Part shown: piece after piece, positions 25,725-35,273 of the stretch
How the letters are laid out: the number at the start of each line of letters is the position of its first letter
Position numbering within the stretch: the first letter of the stretch is position 1
Assembly: GCA_018335855.1 (NCBI GenBank)
Contig: JAGXRM010000030.1
Coordinates: forward strand, 62,001 to 126,000
From: Clostridiales bacterium
GTDB lineage: Bacteria; Bacillota; Dethiobacteria; Dethiobacterales; Dethiobacteraceae
Reading direction: 5' to 3'
DNA: 64,000 bases
The notes under the pieces: model-generated
Seen by the model: only the letters and a program-made list of their open reading frames with translations
What the model was told of the DNA's origin: nothing
The model's database searches: none
Translations under genes and position numbers: made by a program

Positions 25725-26348
25725 TCAGTCAATAAAGCGCAGTGCTTCCTGTCTGAGTTTACCAATAAGCGTTAGTAAATCTGCTTTTGGCTCTTTTTTT
25801 GCTTCCGCAGACAGATAGTCAAAATCAATATCATCCCACTGGCTGACGAGCAGAGTCAGTGCCCAATGCCTGTCATCATCTGAATTCCAGTATACGGCGG
25901 CTCTAAGCCTGTCCAAAATTAAGTCCTCTATACCGATAATATCTACGTAGAACCCGTTTTCCAAATCAACTCGATAAACTTTATCAAGGGAGCCGGCCAG
26001 GTTACTGTCGGGAATTTCAATTGGCAAACCAAGTTCTTCGTGATACCAGTGGCGTTCACCATGGTCTTTGGTAAAACCCAGTTTTGCGAAAACTTCAGCA
26101 GCACGTTGCTGGCCGTTTAACACCAGATCGACATCTGCAGTTGCGTAGTTGCCTGCGGTGTAAATTTCAACCGCGTGTCCGCCAACGATAATCGCGCGCA
26201 CACCGATTTTATTTAATAAAAATGTTAAGTAGCTGATAACCCTGATATTTTTCTTAAATCGATCAGCATCAGAAGATGCAACAAGGGTGATTTTTTCTCG
26301 TATAAGGGTGATGTCCTCATCAGAAATTAAATTTCCATAGGCGTCCAT
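25725..26348 (-). CDS. Nucleotidyltransferase-fold protein (DUF6036 / AbiEii-like)
   Basis: 207 residues. IIVGGHAVEIYT followed by TADVDLVL is a minimal nucleotidyltransferase pattern (G-G then D-x-D), and a later Asp in DIIGIEDLILDRL fits the third acidic residue. Similar proteins are toxins of two-gene modules (AbiE/MNT types) or orphan transferases. The start overlaps a small basic upstream gene by 29 bp, so they are probably co-translated. Substrate unknown. Confidence 0.75.
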   Translation of the reverse strand: MDAYGNLISDEDITLIREKITLVASSDADRFKKNIRVISYLTFLLNKIGVRAIIVGGHAVEIYTAGNYATADVDLVLNGQQRAAEVFAKLGFTKDHGERHWYHEELGLPIEIPDSNLAGSLDKVYRVDLENGFYVDIIGIEDLILDRLRAAVYWNSDDDRHWALTLLVSQWDDIDFDYLSAEAKKEPKADLLTLIGKLRQEALRFID

Positions 26349-26550
26349 TTCTCACCAAAACCCCTTTTTGCTCCATTTTCTTTATATCGCTGAGAACTGT
26401 TCGGATCAAAAGCTGTTCTTCTTCCGAAGCACGCGGCCTTCTTCTGACAACTTTACCGGGCGAACCTTTAGAGATTATGCCCACCCTTTTTTTCATCATT
26501 TGATTCTTTCTTCCTGTATTCATGAATTCCTCGTATGAGCGCCTTCTCAT
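26320..26550 (-). CDS. Small basic protein upstream of the nucleotidyltransferase (possible antitoxin)
   Basis: 76 residues from ATG 26550 (GGGGTGG upstream; a GTG at 26559 adds three residues). The N-terminal half is very basic (RRRS, KKR, RRRPR); the C-terminal half (LIRTVLSDIKKMEQKG then VRNGRLWKF) looks like the end of a winged helix. Not a family I can name. Overlap and order (small gene first) resemble toxin-antitoxin pairs. Confidence 0.6.
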   Translation of the reverse strand: MRRRSYEEFMNTGRKNQMMKKRVGIISKGSPGKVVRRRPRASEEEQLLIRTVLSDIKKMEQKGVLVRNGRLWKFNF

Positions 26551-26680
26551 ATTTACCACCCCATGTTATAGATAATTCTTTTTAATCATTCTTATTCCTG
26601 CCTACTGGAAATCTTACGGAATAAATCAGCTACTATTTACACGTACCTGCGTTAATAGGCCCGGCTATGCAGGGCCTAGA

Positions 26681-27568
26681 TTAATCTAACTGTCCCCTGA
26701 TGGCAGCCAGGACGGCGACAACACCAACACCCTGAAAAATCGTCAGTGTTTCACCCAGGAACACCATGGCCACGAGAATGGCAACCACCGGCTCTATGGC
26801 AGCGATCAGAGTGGCTTTCCCCGCCTCGATATGAACCAGTCCGCTGACAAAAAAAACGTAGGCCAGCATCGTGCAGAAAACAGCAACTGCCACAACAAAT
26901 ACCCACAGCATAAATGGCGCTCCGACAAGCGGCATTAATCTCCATGGCGGATGAAGAACGGACAGGATCAGCATTGCCATACCCAATGCTATAATTACTG
27001 TCTCCAGCGTTCCGTAACCGCGCCTGATGGCCCCTTTACTGAAGATACTGTATGCGCCGTACGTGAACCCGGAGGCGAGCCCGGCGATGACCCCGGGGAT
27101 GTTTAGCGCCAGTTGACCGGGGCGGTATGCTTCCATCACGAGAAAAATTCCAATGAACGTAAGAATTAGTGCTACTATTTTCTTAGTAGTAAGGCTTTCT
27201 TTTAATATGATACGCGCCAAGATCATGCTGAAGGCTGGTGCGGTATAGAGCATGACAACGGCAGTTGATACCGTTGTCAGGTTAATTGCAGTCAGATAGG
27301 CAATATTGAATAAAGCAACACTGACTAAACCGAACAGAAAGAAAAGAGGCAGATCTTCCTGTTTAACCCTGACACGTCGGCCGGTTATAAGGGCAAAAAT
27401 ATAAAGTGAAAAAAAGCTGATCCCAATCCGTAGTAATGCCAGAGACATGGGGTCAACTCCGAATGCAAAAATATATTTTGAAAGCGTACCGGTTGTGCCC
27501 CACAGGGCTCCTGCCAAAACAACCAGTAAAAACCCGCGTCTTTTCTGTTTTTCTATCACAGCCATCAT
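26681..27568 (-). CDS. EamA/DMT-superfamily exporter
   Basis: 295 residues with ten hydrophobic segments in two EamA repeats; the second shows LIAAIEPVVAILVAMVFLGE, the family's most conserved stretch. Exports or exchanges a small metabolite; which one cannot be told. A 7-bp hairpin TAGGCCC / GGGCCTA at 26656-26678 just past its stop may end the transcript. Confidence 0.87.
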   Translation of the reverse strand: MMAVIEKQKRRGFLLVVLAGALWGTTGTLSKYIFAFGVDPMSLALLRIGISFFSLYIFALITGRRVRVKQEDLPLFFLFGLVSVALFNIAYLTAINLTTVSTAVVMLYTAPAFSMILARIILKESLTTKKIVALILTFIGIFLVMEAYRPGQLALNIPGVIAGLASGFTYGAYSIFSKGAIRRGYGTLETVIIALGMAMLILSVLHPPWRLMPLVGAPFMLWVFVVAVAVFCTMLAYVFFVSGLVHIEAGKATLIAAIEPVVAILVAMVFLGETLTIFQGVGVVAVLAAIRGQLD

Positions 27569-27590
27569 AAAAATCCTATCTCTCTCTAAA

Positions 27591-28793
27591 TTACATGCTA
27601 TGTTCCACAGGGTGACTCACTTGACCAGCCTCACCGGATGCAAATAATGCATACCGGGTAATCCCGGGACCGACAATTTCAAAGACAGTTACGGCAGCCA
27701 GTTCTACAGCAGTGATTACACTGGCGATGCCGGGGAAACGGCTCTGCACCAATAGCAGCAAGCCGATTGTTACTCCGGCTTTGGAAAGCATGGCAAACCC
27801 CAGGTATTTTTTTACTTCCTGACTGGCGCCGCCAATATGGGCGCCCAGAGAAATACCGCCAACTTTACCAATGCTGCGTACTACTACATACAGGATGGCC
27901 AGTTGCCAGTTAGCTACCAGAATATCGAGATGTAGACTAAGCCCTGCTAATGTAAAAAAAAGAATAAAAATTGGAAGTTCAATATCATTGAAAATAGCAA
28001 ACAAACTTGAAGGTCTGGTGTATATGTTGGCTATAAAGAAGCCTGAAATCATATTGGTTAACAATGGGGAATACGATAACGCCTGAGCAATTCCGCTGTT
28101 TAGCATAATAAACCCGATTAACAGCACCAGTCGTTGTTGTTTGTCCTTAACATAGCGTAAAAGCAGAATTAAAAATAACGCTGTGCCCACACCCAGTAAT
28201 GCAGAGCCGAACAGCTCCAAAAAAGGGTGCCAAACGATAGAGAAGCTAAGTGCAGTTCCGTTCAGCATCACCGCTACTACGGCGGAAACCAAGCCAAAAA
28301 GAATGATACATGCGGCATCGTCAATAGCTACAATACTCATTAATGTACTGGTAAACGGACCTTTGGCACGATACTCACGAATAATGGCAACCGGCGTAGC
28401 CGGTGCTGTAGCAGTAGCCATGGCGCCAAGAAGGAGAGAATGCGGTAACGGCATTCGACCTAACCAAAACATTCCGGCAAAAACAACGAATCCGGTTACG
28501 ACTACCTGAATTGGAGTAATCCAGTAAATGCACTTTCCCAGTAATTTTAACCGGGAAATTTCCAGTTCTCCGCCAATGATCATGGCGATAATTCCCAAGC
28601 CCAGAACCTTAACACTTTCCAGTTCAAGTCCTAATTCCCTCGGTAAAATCCTGAATACCGAGGGGCCAATCAGCATGCCCGCAAGGACATAGCCGGTAAC
28701 TGAAGGCATTTTACATAAACGGGCCAGATGGCCGCCCAGATAACCAATCAGCAAAAGTAACGCTATCCCTAATACTTGATTTGCGTAAAACAA
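27591..28793 (-). CDS. Cation:proton antiporter (CPA2-like)
   Basis: About 400 residues, 11-13 membrane segments. Start TTG 28793, 8 nt after GAAGG; a GTG at 28802 sits on that site. Opens with GYLGGHLARLCKMPSVTGYVLAGMLIGP, typical of KefB/NapA-type exchangers, and has the ATATAPATPVAIIREYRA and IDDAACII motif with the two Asp of the ion site. No RCK/TrkA domain at the C-terminus. The gene upstream encodes a PII-like protein that may do the gating. Confidence 0.85.
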   Translation of the reverse strand: MFYANQVLGIALLLLIGYLGGHLARLCKMPSVTGYVLAGMLIGPSVFRILPRELGLELESVKVLGLGIIAMIIGGELEISRLKLLGKCIYWITPIQVVVTGFVVFAGMFWLGRMPLPHSLLLGAMATATAPATPVAIIREYRAKGPFTSTLMSIVAIDDAACIILFGLVSAVVAVMLNGTALSFSIVWHPFLELFGSALLGVGTALFLILLLRYVKDKQQRLVLLIGFIMLNSGIAQALSYSPLLTNMISGFFIANIYTRPSSLFAIFNDIELPIFILFFTLAGLSLHLDILVANWQLAILYVVVRSIGKVGGISLGAHIGGASQEVKKYLGFAMLSKAGVTIGLLLLVQSRFPGIASVITAVELAAVTVFEIVGPGITRYALFASGEAGQVSHPVEHSM

Positions 28794-28845
28794 AAAAAAC
28801 ACCTTCTTATGAGTATTGTAATCCTTGCATGATTAAAATGTTCTT

Positions 28846-29190
28846 TTACTCGGCCAACGCCTCGGCAAAACCCCTGGCCATGGAAACGGGAACACAAAAG
28901 AGAAACCCGGTATTTGGCCTGTCGAGATTACCCAATACATCTTCTATGACAGTTATGGCCATATCCCGTTTCTCCTTATCCCGAACCACAGTAAAAATTG
29001 TCAGGTTATTCGGTCGGCAGCCCTGAATAAGGCTACGAATTCCCCCGAATATAGGAACCTTGTCACAAAGTGTCCGACCCATCCCTGTGGAGTCGATCAC
29101 TGTGGCGCCGCGAATATCAGCGCGTAAAAAACCTTCCAGTATTTCATCCAGGTATTCGGGTTGATTAAGCACAAAAACTAACAACTCCAT
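28846..29190 (-). CDS. PII-like signalling protein
   Basis: 114 residues with a ferredoxin-like PII fold pattern: ELLVFVLNQPEYLDEILEGF, then ADIRGATVIDSTGMG, a T-loop-like region, and VVRDKEKRDMAITVIEDVLG. It lacks the classical uridylylation tyrosine motif of GlnB. PII-like proteins next to transporters often sense nucleotides and control transport. AGGAGG precedes ATG 29190; the antiporter gene follows after about 50 bp. Confidence 0.75.
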   Translation of the reverse strand: MELLVFVLNQPEYLDEILEGFLRADIRGATVIDSTGMGRTLCDKVPIFGGIRSLIQGCRPNNLTIFTVVRDKEKRDMAITVIEDVLGNLDRPNTGFLFCVPVSMARGFAEALAE

Positions 29191-29229
29191 GATAGCACCT
29201 CCTGCAATATTACGTGAATATTACGTGAA

Positions 29230-29250
29230 AATACCGCTTGCGCGGTATTG
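29230..29250 (-). terminator. Hairpin after the DUF1858 gene
   Basis: 8-bp stem AATACCGC / GCGGTATT with a 4-nt loop followed by TTTTCAC on the minus strand. A direct repeat AATATTACGTG x2 adjoins it at 29206-29227. Confidence 0.65.
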
Positions 29251-29454
29251 TTAATTTTTGTTTAGCTCCGTAAGCAGTACGTCCAGCTCAATACCGTGAA
29301 CAACAGCGGCTTGAGCAATAGTCTCACCGGTGGCGGTGGCACACCCGAGGCAATGCATACCATAACGCATAAAAACCTGTACGTTTTTCGGATTTTGCCT
29401 TAGCACGTCAGCGATTGTCATTTCTTTGGTCACCTTATTCTCGTGGCGGCTCAT
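29251..29454 (-). CDS. DUF1858 domain protein
   Basis: 67 residues with the DUF1858 signature: MTIADVLRQNP, VFMRYGMHCLGC, and a C-terminal helix. The C-x2-C pair may form a redox disulfide or bind a metal; a related subfamily is associated with hybrid-cluster proteins. Start ATG 29454. Single small gene between aroF and the PII-like gene; function unknown. Confidence 0.85.
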   Translation of the reverse strand: MSRHENKVTKEMTIADVLRQNPKNVQVFMRYGMHCLGCATATGETIAQAAVVHGIELDVLLTELNKN

Positions 29455-29502
29455 CGGGGCACCCCTTTAGCATGACTTACTTTTATTTTACTCCTCTCAT
29501 AC

Positions 29503-30330
29503 TTATGCGTCAAGGGAACCTTCTCCATTTGTTAAAATCGCCTCACGAATTCTTTTTACCTGGCTCATCAACTTGCCGAACTCTGCGGGTGTTAGCGATT
29601 GCGGTCCGTCGCAAGCCGCCTTGTCCGGTTCCGGGTGCACTTCAATAATTAATCCGTCAGCGCCTGCTGCAACAGCTGCCCTGCTCATCGGTGCAACCAG
29701 GCTGCGCTTGCCTGTACTGTGACTGGGATCAACGACAACAGGCAGTCCTGATAATTCCTTAATGAGCGAAACGGCACTTAAGTCCAGCGTGTTACGTGTT
29801 GCAGTCTCAAAGGTGCGTATACCCCGTTCACAGAGAATGACATTGGGATTTCCTGCATCCAGAATATATTCGGCTGCCAACAACCATTCTTCGAGGGTCG
29901 AAGACATCCCACGTTTCAGCATAACGGGACGTTGGCTTTTGCCGACTTCTTTTAGTAGGGCAGTATTTTGCATATTACGGGAGCCGATTTGTAAAATGTC
30001 GGCGTGCTCCGCTACCAGTTCCACGTCCCGGGTATCCAGGACCTCGGTAATGACAGCCAGCCCTGAAGCTTTCGCTGCATCCCGGAGCATTGACAGACCC
30101 GGTGCACCCAACCCCTGGAATGCTTTGGGAGATGAACGTGGTTTATATGCACCGCCGCGCAGAATATGAGCCCCTTCCTTACGAACAGCCTCCGCGGTTC
30201 GGTAAAGCATCTCTTCCGTCTCCACCGCGCAAGGGCCGGCCATAACAACTAATTCTCCTCCACCGATACGAATATCACCAATCTCAATAATGTTTCTGAC
30301 GATTACATTTGTTGGGCACTCAGCCGGCAT
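29503..30330 (-). CDS. aroF: 3-deoxy-7-phosphoheptulonate synthase (DAHP synthase, AroF/KDO8P-type)
   Basis: 275 residues from ATG 30330 behind GGAGGTG; overlaps trpA by 11 bp. [45 protein letters not shown] and [10 protein letters not shown] are the metal and PEP/E4P site motifs of the type I-beta enzyme. First step of the shikimate pathway, feeding chorismate to the trp genes upstream. The N-terminal ferredoxin-like regulatory domain seen in some relatives is absent, and no chorismate mutase domain is fused. Confidence 0.94.
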   Translation of the reverse strand: MPAECPTNVIVRNIIEIGDIRIGGGELVVMAGPCAVETEEMLYRTAEAVRKEGAHILRGGAYKPRSSPKAFQGLGAPGLSMLRDAAKASGLAVITEVLDTRDVELVAEHADILQIGSRNMQNTALLKEVGKSQRPVMLKRGMSSTLEEWLLAAEYILDAGNPNVILCERGIRTFETATRNTLDLSAVSLIKELSGLPVVVDPSHSTGKRSLVAPMSRAAVAAGADGLIIEVHPEPDKAACDGPQSLTPAEFGKLMSQVKRIREAILTNGEGSLDA

Positions 30331-31132
30331 ATTTTTCACCTCCGTCAATGGCAGATCTAAGGGAACGCACAAATTCTTCAACCGCATGTAAGTGATTATG
30401 GGGCTTGGATTCATTGATTATTTTAGTTAATGCGCTACCGACTATCACCGCATCCGCTGATTCCGCCGCAACTTTTGCCTGGGCTGAGGTAGAAATCCCG
30501 AATCCCAGGGCCAGCGGGACATCTGTGTATTTTTTCGCCCGAGTTAAAAGCGAAGTAATTCCACTGTCCATTTGAGCCCGCTCGCCGGTGACACCGGTTA
30601 CTGCCACGCAGTAGATGAATCCGGCAGCGCTCTTACATATTTTCTCCAATCGTTCGTCCGATGTGGTCGGCGATAAAAGGCGAATGTTGACCAAGCCGGC
30701 AGCTTCCGCTGCCTGGTCGAGGTTCTCTGCTTCCTCAAAGGGCAAATCTGGGACTACCAGTGCAGAGATTCCTGCTTTGGCGGCATTCTGGCAGAATACG
30801 TCCAGCCCCCGGTGAAAAACCATGTTGTAATATACCAGGAAAACCAACGGAGTATCATATTTTTCTCTGAATCGGGCTGCTGCGGCAAAGATTTGGTTTG
30901 GAGTGGTTCCACCGGCCAGCGCTTCTGTTGCCGCCGCCTGCAGCACCGGACCATCTGCCAAGGGATCAGAGAATGGTATGCCCAGTTCAATAACATCGGC
31001 ACCGCTTTCTACCAAAACCGTTAAGAACGATTCCGTCATCTCCATATCCGGATACCCTCCGGTTATGAAAGGAATCAAAGCTTTACGGTTACCGGCTCGC
31101 AGTTCACTCATCGTCTTTACAAGTCCGTTCAT
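30320..31132 (-). CDS. trpA: Tryptophan synthase alpha chain
   Basis: 270 residues. Catalytic Glu in [17 protein letters not shown] and Asp in [27 protein letters not shown] and a C-terminal phosphate-binding GFGIS. Cleaves indole-3-glycerol phosphate and passes indole to TrpB. 4-bp overlap with trpB. Confidence 0.96.
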   Translation of the reverse strand: MNGLVKTMSELRAGNRKALIPFITGGYPDMEMTESFLTVLVESGADVIELGIPFSDPLADGPVLQAAATEALAGGTTPNQIFAAAARFREKYDTPLVFLVYYNMVFHRGLDVFCQNAAKAGISALVVPDLPFEEAENLDQAAEAAGLVNIRLLSPTTSDERLEKICKSAAGFIYCVAVTGVTGERAQMDSGITSLLTRAKKYTDVPLALGFGISTSAQAKVAAESADAVIVGSALTKIINESKPHNHLHAVEEFVRSLRSAIDGGEKYAG

Positions 31133-32310
31133 GAAAGGTTCACCCCCGTTAGTCTTGCTACTGCTTCCACATCTTTGTCGCCCCGTCCTGACAGGCAGAC
31201 CAATAATGTTGTCTCCGGTGTCAGTGTTGGTGCCAGTTTGGCTGTGTACGCCAGGGCATGGGCACTTTCCAGAGCCGGGATGATCCCTTCCTCCCGTGTC
31301 AGGAGAGCAAATGCATCCAGCGCCTCCTGATCTGTCACAGAAACATATTCAACCCGGCCACTTTCTTTTAAGTGCGCATGTTCCGGGCCTACGCCGGGAT
31401 AGTCTAATCCGGCGGAGATAGAATGAACCGGTGCAATCTGGCCGTCATCATCCTGTAGCAGGTAACTCATGGCGCCGTGCAACACTCCGGGTGACCCTTT
31501 GGTCAGCGTTGCCGCATGGGATTGGGTTTCCAGTCCGTGTCCCGCAGCTTCGACTCCAATGCAGCGCACCGGATCTTTTAGGAAAGGATGGAACATACCT
31601 ATGGCATTACTGCCACCGCCAACACAGGCAATGAGGACATCGGGAAGTCTGCCTTCGCTGTCTAATACCTGCTGCCTCGCTTCTGTACCGATTACACTCT
31701 GCAATTCCCGGACCATGGTCGGATACGGGTGAGGCCCTACCGCCGAACCAATCAGGTAAAATGTGGTGCGCACGTTGGTCACCCAGTCACGGATTGCTTC
31801 ATTGGTGGCGTCTTTTAACGTCTTGCTCCCGGACACCACGGGGAATACTTCAGCGCCCAGCATCTTCATGCGAAAAACATTAAGCGCCTGACGCGACATA
31901 TCTTCTTCGCCCATATAAACAACGCAGTCTAATCCAAACAGCGCTGCGGCTGTGGCGGCAGCCACGCCGTGCTGCCCCGCCCCGGTCTCAGCAACGATTC
32001 GCTTTTTGCCCATTCTTTTAGCCAATATGGCCTGCCCCAGAGCGTTATTAATCTTATGGGCTCCTGTATGGTTTAAATCTTCCCGCTTGAGTAATATCTT
32101 CGCGCCGCCCAAATTTAGCGATAATTTTTCAGCGTGATATAAAAGTGTGGGCCGGCCAACGTAATTCTTCAAGACTTCACGATACTGGCTCTGATACCCT
32201 TCGTCTCCCCGGGCGACATTGTAGGCCTGCTCCAGCTCTCCCAGCGCAGCCATCAGCGTTTCCGGAACAAATTGTCCGCCAAACTGGCCAAACTTACCTC
32301 TGTTCTCCAT
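31129..32310 (-). CDS. trpB: Tryptophan synthase beta chain
   Basis: 393 residues from ATG 32310 (GGGAGG 8 nt upstream), sharing one base with the trpF stop. [13 protein letters not shown] start, PLP lysine in [17 protein letters not shown] phosphate loop, and LSGRGDKD end. TrpB1-type. Joins indole and serine. Confidence 0.96.
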   Translation of the reverse strand: MENRGKFGQFGGQFVPETLMAALGELEQAYNVARGDEGYQSQYREVLKNYVGRPTLLYHAEKLSLNLGGAKILLKREDLNHTGAHKINNALGQAILAKRMGKKRIVAETGAGQHGVAAATAAALFGLDCVVYMGEEDMSRQALNVFRMKMLGAEVFPVVSGSKTLKDATNEAIRDWVTNVRTTFYLIGSAVGPHPYPTMVRELQSVIGTEARQQVLDSEGRLPDVLIACVGGGSNAIGMFHPFLKDPVRCIGVEAAGHGLETQSHAATLTKGSPGVLHGAMSYLLQDDDGQIAPVHSISAGLDYPGVGPEHAHLKESGRVEYVSVTDQEALDAFALLTREEGIIPALESAHALAYTAKLAPTLTPETTLLVCLSGRGDKDVEAVARLTGVNLS

Positions 32311-32915
32311 CAACTGCACCTCCCAGCTTCTTCTATAAATGCCTGAATTAATCTCTGATCTTTTTTGCCGTCTGTTTCCACACCGCTGGAGACATCCACT
32401 CCGTATGGTTTCACTCTGCGTATGGCCTCAGCCAAATTTTCAGGGGTTAACCCTCCGGCTAAAATTATCGGCACATTCGGTCTATTATCTAAGAGTGACC
32501 AGTCAAATGTTTCCCCGGTACCACCCCGGAAAATAGGATGATACGTGTCTAACACAAACGCTGCTGCGGGGAACTCTTCGATTCCCCTTAAATCTTGTGC
32601 AGTCCTTACACTGATTGATTTTAGAACTGGCAGTGAAAACTGGCGGCAGTATTGTGCGTCTTCATCCCCGTGAAACTGTAAAGCAGTCAAACCACAAAAC
32701 GCAGCAATTTCGTTTACAACAGATCCATCCTCATTAACAAAGACGCCGACACGGGTGACAAACGGCGGAAGGGATGTACAAATTGCCCGGGCAGTTTCCA
32801 AATCAATCTTACGTGGACTGTTAGCAAACACCAGTCCTATGGCATCCGCTCCTGCCCTGGCAGCAACCAAACCGTCTGCTATGTTTTTTATGCCGCAGAT
32901 TTTCACCCGTGTCAT
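32310..32915 (-). CDS. trpF: Phosphoribosylanthranilate isomerase
   Basis: 201 residues: VKICGI with the catalytic Cys, ALQFHGDE, and VDVSSGVE with the catalytic Asp. Fourth step to tryptophan. Lies 3 bp after trpC and shares a base with trpB. Confidence 0.95.
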   Translation of the reverse strand: MTRVKICGIKNIADGLVAARAGADAIGLVFANSPRKIDLETARAICTSLPPFVTRVGVFVNEDGSVVNEIAAFCGLTALQFHGDEDAQYCRQFSLPVLKSISVRTAQDLRGIEEFPAAAFVLDTYHPIFRGGTGETFDWSLLDNRPNVPIILAGGLTPENLAEAIRRVKPYGVDVSSGVETDGKKDQRLIQAFIEEAGRCS

Positions 32916-32918
32916 CGC

Positions 32919-33689
32919 CTAACCTCCAAGTAATTCTCTGATTTTTTGGGCCGGATCGGCTGAGCGTACCAGTGACTCCCCGACTAAAACGGCATCGGCG
33001 CCGGCTTCACTGAGCCGTTTCACATCATCGGCGGTAAAAATGCCGCTTTCACTCACCAACAGGACTCCGTCCGGCACCAAACCAGCCAAGCTGATGGTGT
33101 GAGAAATATCTGTCTTAAACGTGTTCAAATCTCTGTTATTGACACCGATAATCTCTGCACCGGCTCGGATTGCACTGGCCAAATCCTCCTGGCTATGTGT
33201 CTCCACCAGCGTCGCCAGTCCTAACTCCCGACAGATTCCCAGATAACGCCTTAATGTTTCTTCATCTAAGAGTCCGGCTATCAGCAGCACCGCGTCAGCC
33301 CCGATAACTCTGCTTTCATAAAGCTGATAGTGATCCACAATAAAATCTTTTCTTAGAATTGGTAGCTGTACGGCAGCACGTACTGACTGTAAATCCGTAA
33401 CAGACCCCATAAAGTAATCTTCTTCTGTTAATACCGATATCGCCGACGCACCGCCCCGCTGATAATGCCCGGCTAATGTCTCCACAGGAGTCCTCAGTCC
33501 CAAGCTTCCCCGGGACGGAGAGGCTCTCTTTACTTCAGCAATGATAGCCACTTCTTTACCGCTAAGCGCCTCTTTAAACGGACGAATCTCCCCGGCATAT
33601 TTTAATTGCTCCTGCAATGCCGCTTCCGGCATGCGACGCTTGCTATCTGCCAGCTTTGTCATTTTACCGGCAATAATTCTAGCTAGCAC
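32919..33689 (-). CDS. trpC: Indole-3-glycerol phosphate synthase
   Basis: 256 residues from GTG 33689, 8 nt after AAAGGTG; the longer frame to 33830 lies inside trpD. IAEVKRASPSRG, LRKDFIVD, LIVNNRDLNT-like IGVNNRDLNTF and VSESGI motifs are intact. Overlaps trpD by 11 bp. Confidence 0.95.
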   Translation of the reverse strand: MLARIIAGKMTKLADSKRRMPEAALQEQLKYAGEIRPFKEALSGKEVAIIAEVKRASPSRGSLGLRTPVETLAGHYQRGGASAISVLTEEDYFMGSVTDLQSVRAAVQLPILRKDFIVDHYQLYESRVIGADAVLLIAGLLDEETLRRYLGICRELGLATLVETHSQEDLASAIRAGAEIIGVNNRDLNTFKTDISHTISLAGLVPDGVLLVSESGIFTADDVKRLSEAGADAVLVGESLVRSADPAQKIRELLGG

Positions 33690-34704
33690 GTCTTCCACAC
33701 CTTTCTGTGAACCGTTGTAATGCTTGAAGCATACCCAGAGCCTTGCCGCTATCGACCGCTCTTTGGGCCAACTCCACACCATCGCGTAAACTGCCGGCCA
33801 AGCCGCCGACATAGAGTGCGGCCGCAGCATTTAACAGAGAAACATCCCTGTGCGGCCCTTTCTTTCCCTGTAAAACAGCCAGTGCCAACGCTGCATTTTC
33901 TTCCGGCCCTCCACCACTAATTTCTGACAATGCTGCCCGTTGTAAACCAACATCTTCAGGGGTCAATTGATAACAATGTAAGTCATTATTCAAAATTTCA
34001 CAGATCTTTGTTTCCCCCGCCAGAGTCAGCTCATCACTGCCGTCAGAGCCGTGAACCACCAGAGCCCTCTCCGTTCCCAGAAGCAACAGCACTCTTGCCA
34101 GCTTTTCCGCCAACTCCGGGGCGTAAACCCCCATAACCTGGCGTTTGGCACCGGCTGGATTTGTCAGCGGCCCCAAGACATTAAACACGGAACGGACACC
34201 GACTTCCCGCCGCGGCCCGGCTGCGTGGCGCATCGCCTGATGCAGCACCGGTGCATAGAGAAAAGCAATCCCCACTTCATCGAGGCACGCTCCCATTTCG
34301 TCCGGTGTAAGCTCCAGATTAACACCTAGTGCTTCCAGCACATCGGCTGAACCGCACTGACTTGATACCGATCTGTTACCGTGTTTTGCCACCGGCAAAC
34401 CGGCACCTGCCGCAATCAATGCTGCGACAGTAGAGATATTAAAGGTTCCTTTGCCATCTCCACCGGTTCCACACGTATCAGTAAGACCTAAACGGGATGA
34501 TGTGACTTTAGCCGCTCTCTCCCGCATCGCCACTGCGCAGCCGTATATCTCATCCGGTGTCTCACCTTTCATCTTCAGTGCCACCAGAAACGCCGCTACC
34601 TGTGCCGGTGTGGCCTCTCCGTCCATAATAGCTGCCATGGCCGACTTTGCTTCTGCTACATCCAAATTTTCTCCGGCACATAACCGGCTCAGGAACTCTT
34701 TCAT
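33679..34704 (-). CDS. trpD: Anthranilate phosphoribosyltransferase
   Basis: 341 residues. TCGTGGDGKGTFNIST is the PRPP-binding loop; KHGNRSVSSQCGSADVLE and GPRREVGVRSVFNVLGPLTNPA follow. Not fused to trpG here. 4-bp overlap with trpG. Confidence 0.96.
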   Translation of the reverse strand: MKEFLSRLCAGENLDVAEAKSAMAAIMDGEATPAQVAAFLVALKMKGETPDEIYGCAVAMRERAAKVTSSRLGLTDTCGTGGDGKGTFNISTVAALIAAGAGLPVAKHGNRSVSSQCGSADVLEALGVNLELTPDEMGACLDEVGIAFLYAPVLHQAMRHAAGPRREVGVRSVFNVLGPLTNPAGAKRQVMGVYAPELAEKLARVLLLLGTERALVVHGSDGSDELTLAGETKICEILNNDLHCYQLTPEDVGLQRAALSEISGGGPEENAALALAVLQGKKGPHRDVSLLNAAAALYVGGLAGSLRDGVELAQRAVDSGKALGMLQALQRFTERCGRRAS

Positions 34705-35273
34705 GACGCCAACCCCCGAACAAAGTTTTCCAGAATTTGTTTACCACAGGGAGTAATCACAGACTCTGGATGGAATTGTACTCCGTACACCGGCAGGTCC
34801 CGATGCTTCACCGCCATAACTAATCCGTCTTCCGTCTCCGCCGTCACTTTCAGGCATTCCGGCATGGTTTCCTTTTTTAAAAGCAATGAGTGATACCTGC
34901 CGGCAGTAAACGGTGTTTCTACCCCGTCAAACAGTTCATCACCGTTATGATGGACATTTGATGACTTTCCGTGGACAGGTCGTGGTGCAAGAATCACTTC
35001 TCCGCCGAAACAACTGCCGATAGCCTGATGTCCCAGACAAACCCCAAGTATTGGTACCTTGCCGGAGAAATAGCGGATGATTTCCCGGGACAGTCCGGCA
35101 TCTTCCGGCTTTCCCGGTCCCGGAGAGACCACAATGGCCTGCGGACTCATCTCTGCCAGTTCCTCAACAGTTATCGCATCATTGCGAAACACACACAGTT
35201 TTTCTCCTAGCTCGCCCAGCATCTGAACCAGGTTATAGGTAAAGGAATCGTAATTGTCGATGACAGCAATCAT
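34701..35273 (-). CDS. trpG: Anthranilate synthase glutamine amidotransferase component
   Basis: 190 residues. GVCLGHQAIG with the catalytic Cys, and GVQFHPESV with the His-Glu pair. May also serve aminodeoxychorismate synthase (PabA), as in other Bacillota. 4-bp overlaps on both sides. Confidence 0.95.
   Translation of the reverse strand: MIAVIDNYDSFTYNLVQMLGELGEKLCVFRNDAITVEELAEMSPQAIVVSPGPGKPEDAGLSREIIRYFSGKVPILGVCLGHQAIGSCFGGEVILAPRPVHGKSSNVHHNGDELFDGVETPFTAGRYHSLLLKKETMPECLKVTAETEDGLVMAVKHRDLPVYGVQFHPESVITPCGKQILENFVRGLAS

Noticed and set aside
29206-29228. AATATTACGTG tandem repeat as possible CRISPR or iteron
   Set aside because: Only two 11-bp copies in direct contact, without spacers or a related gene.
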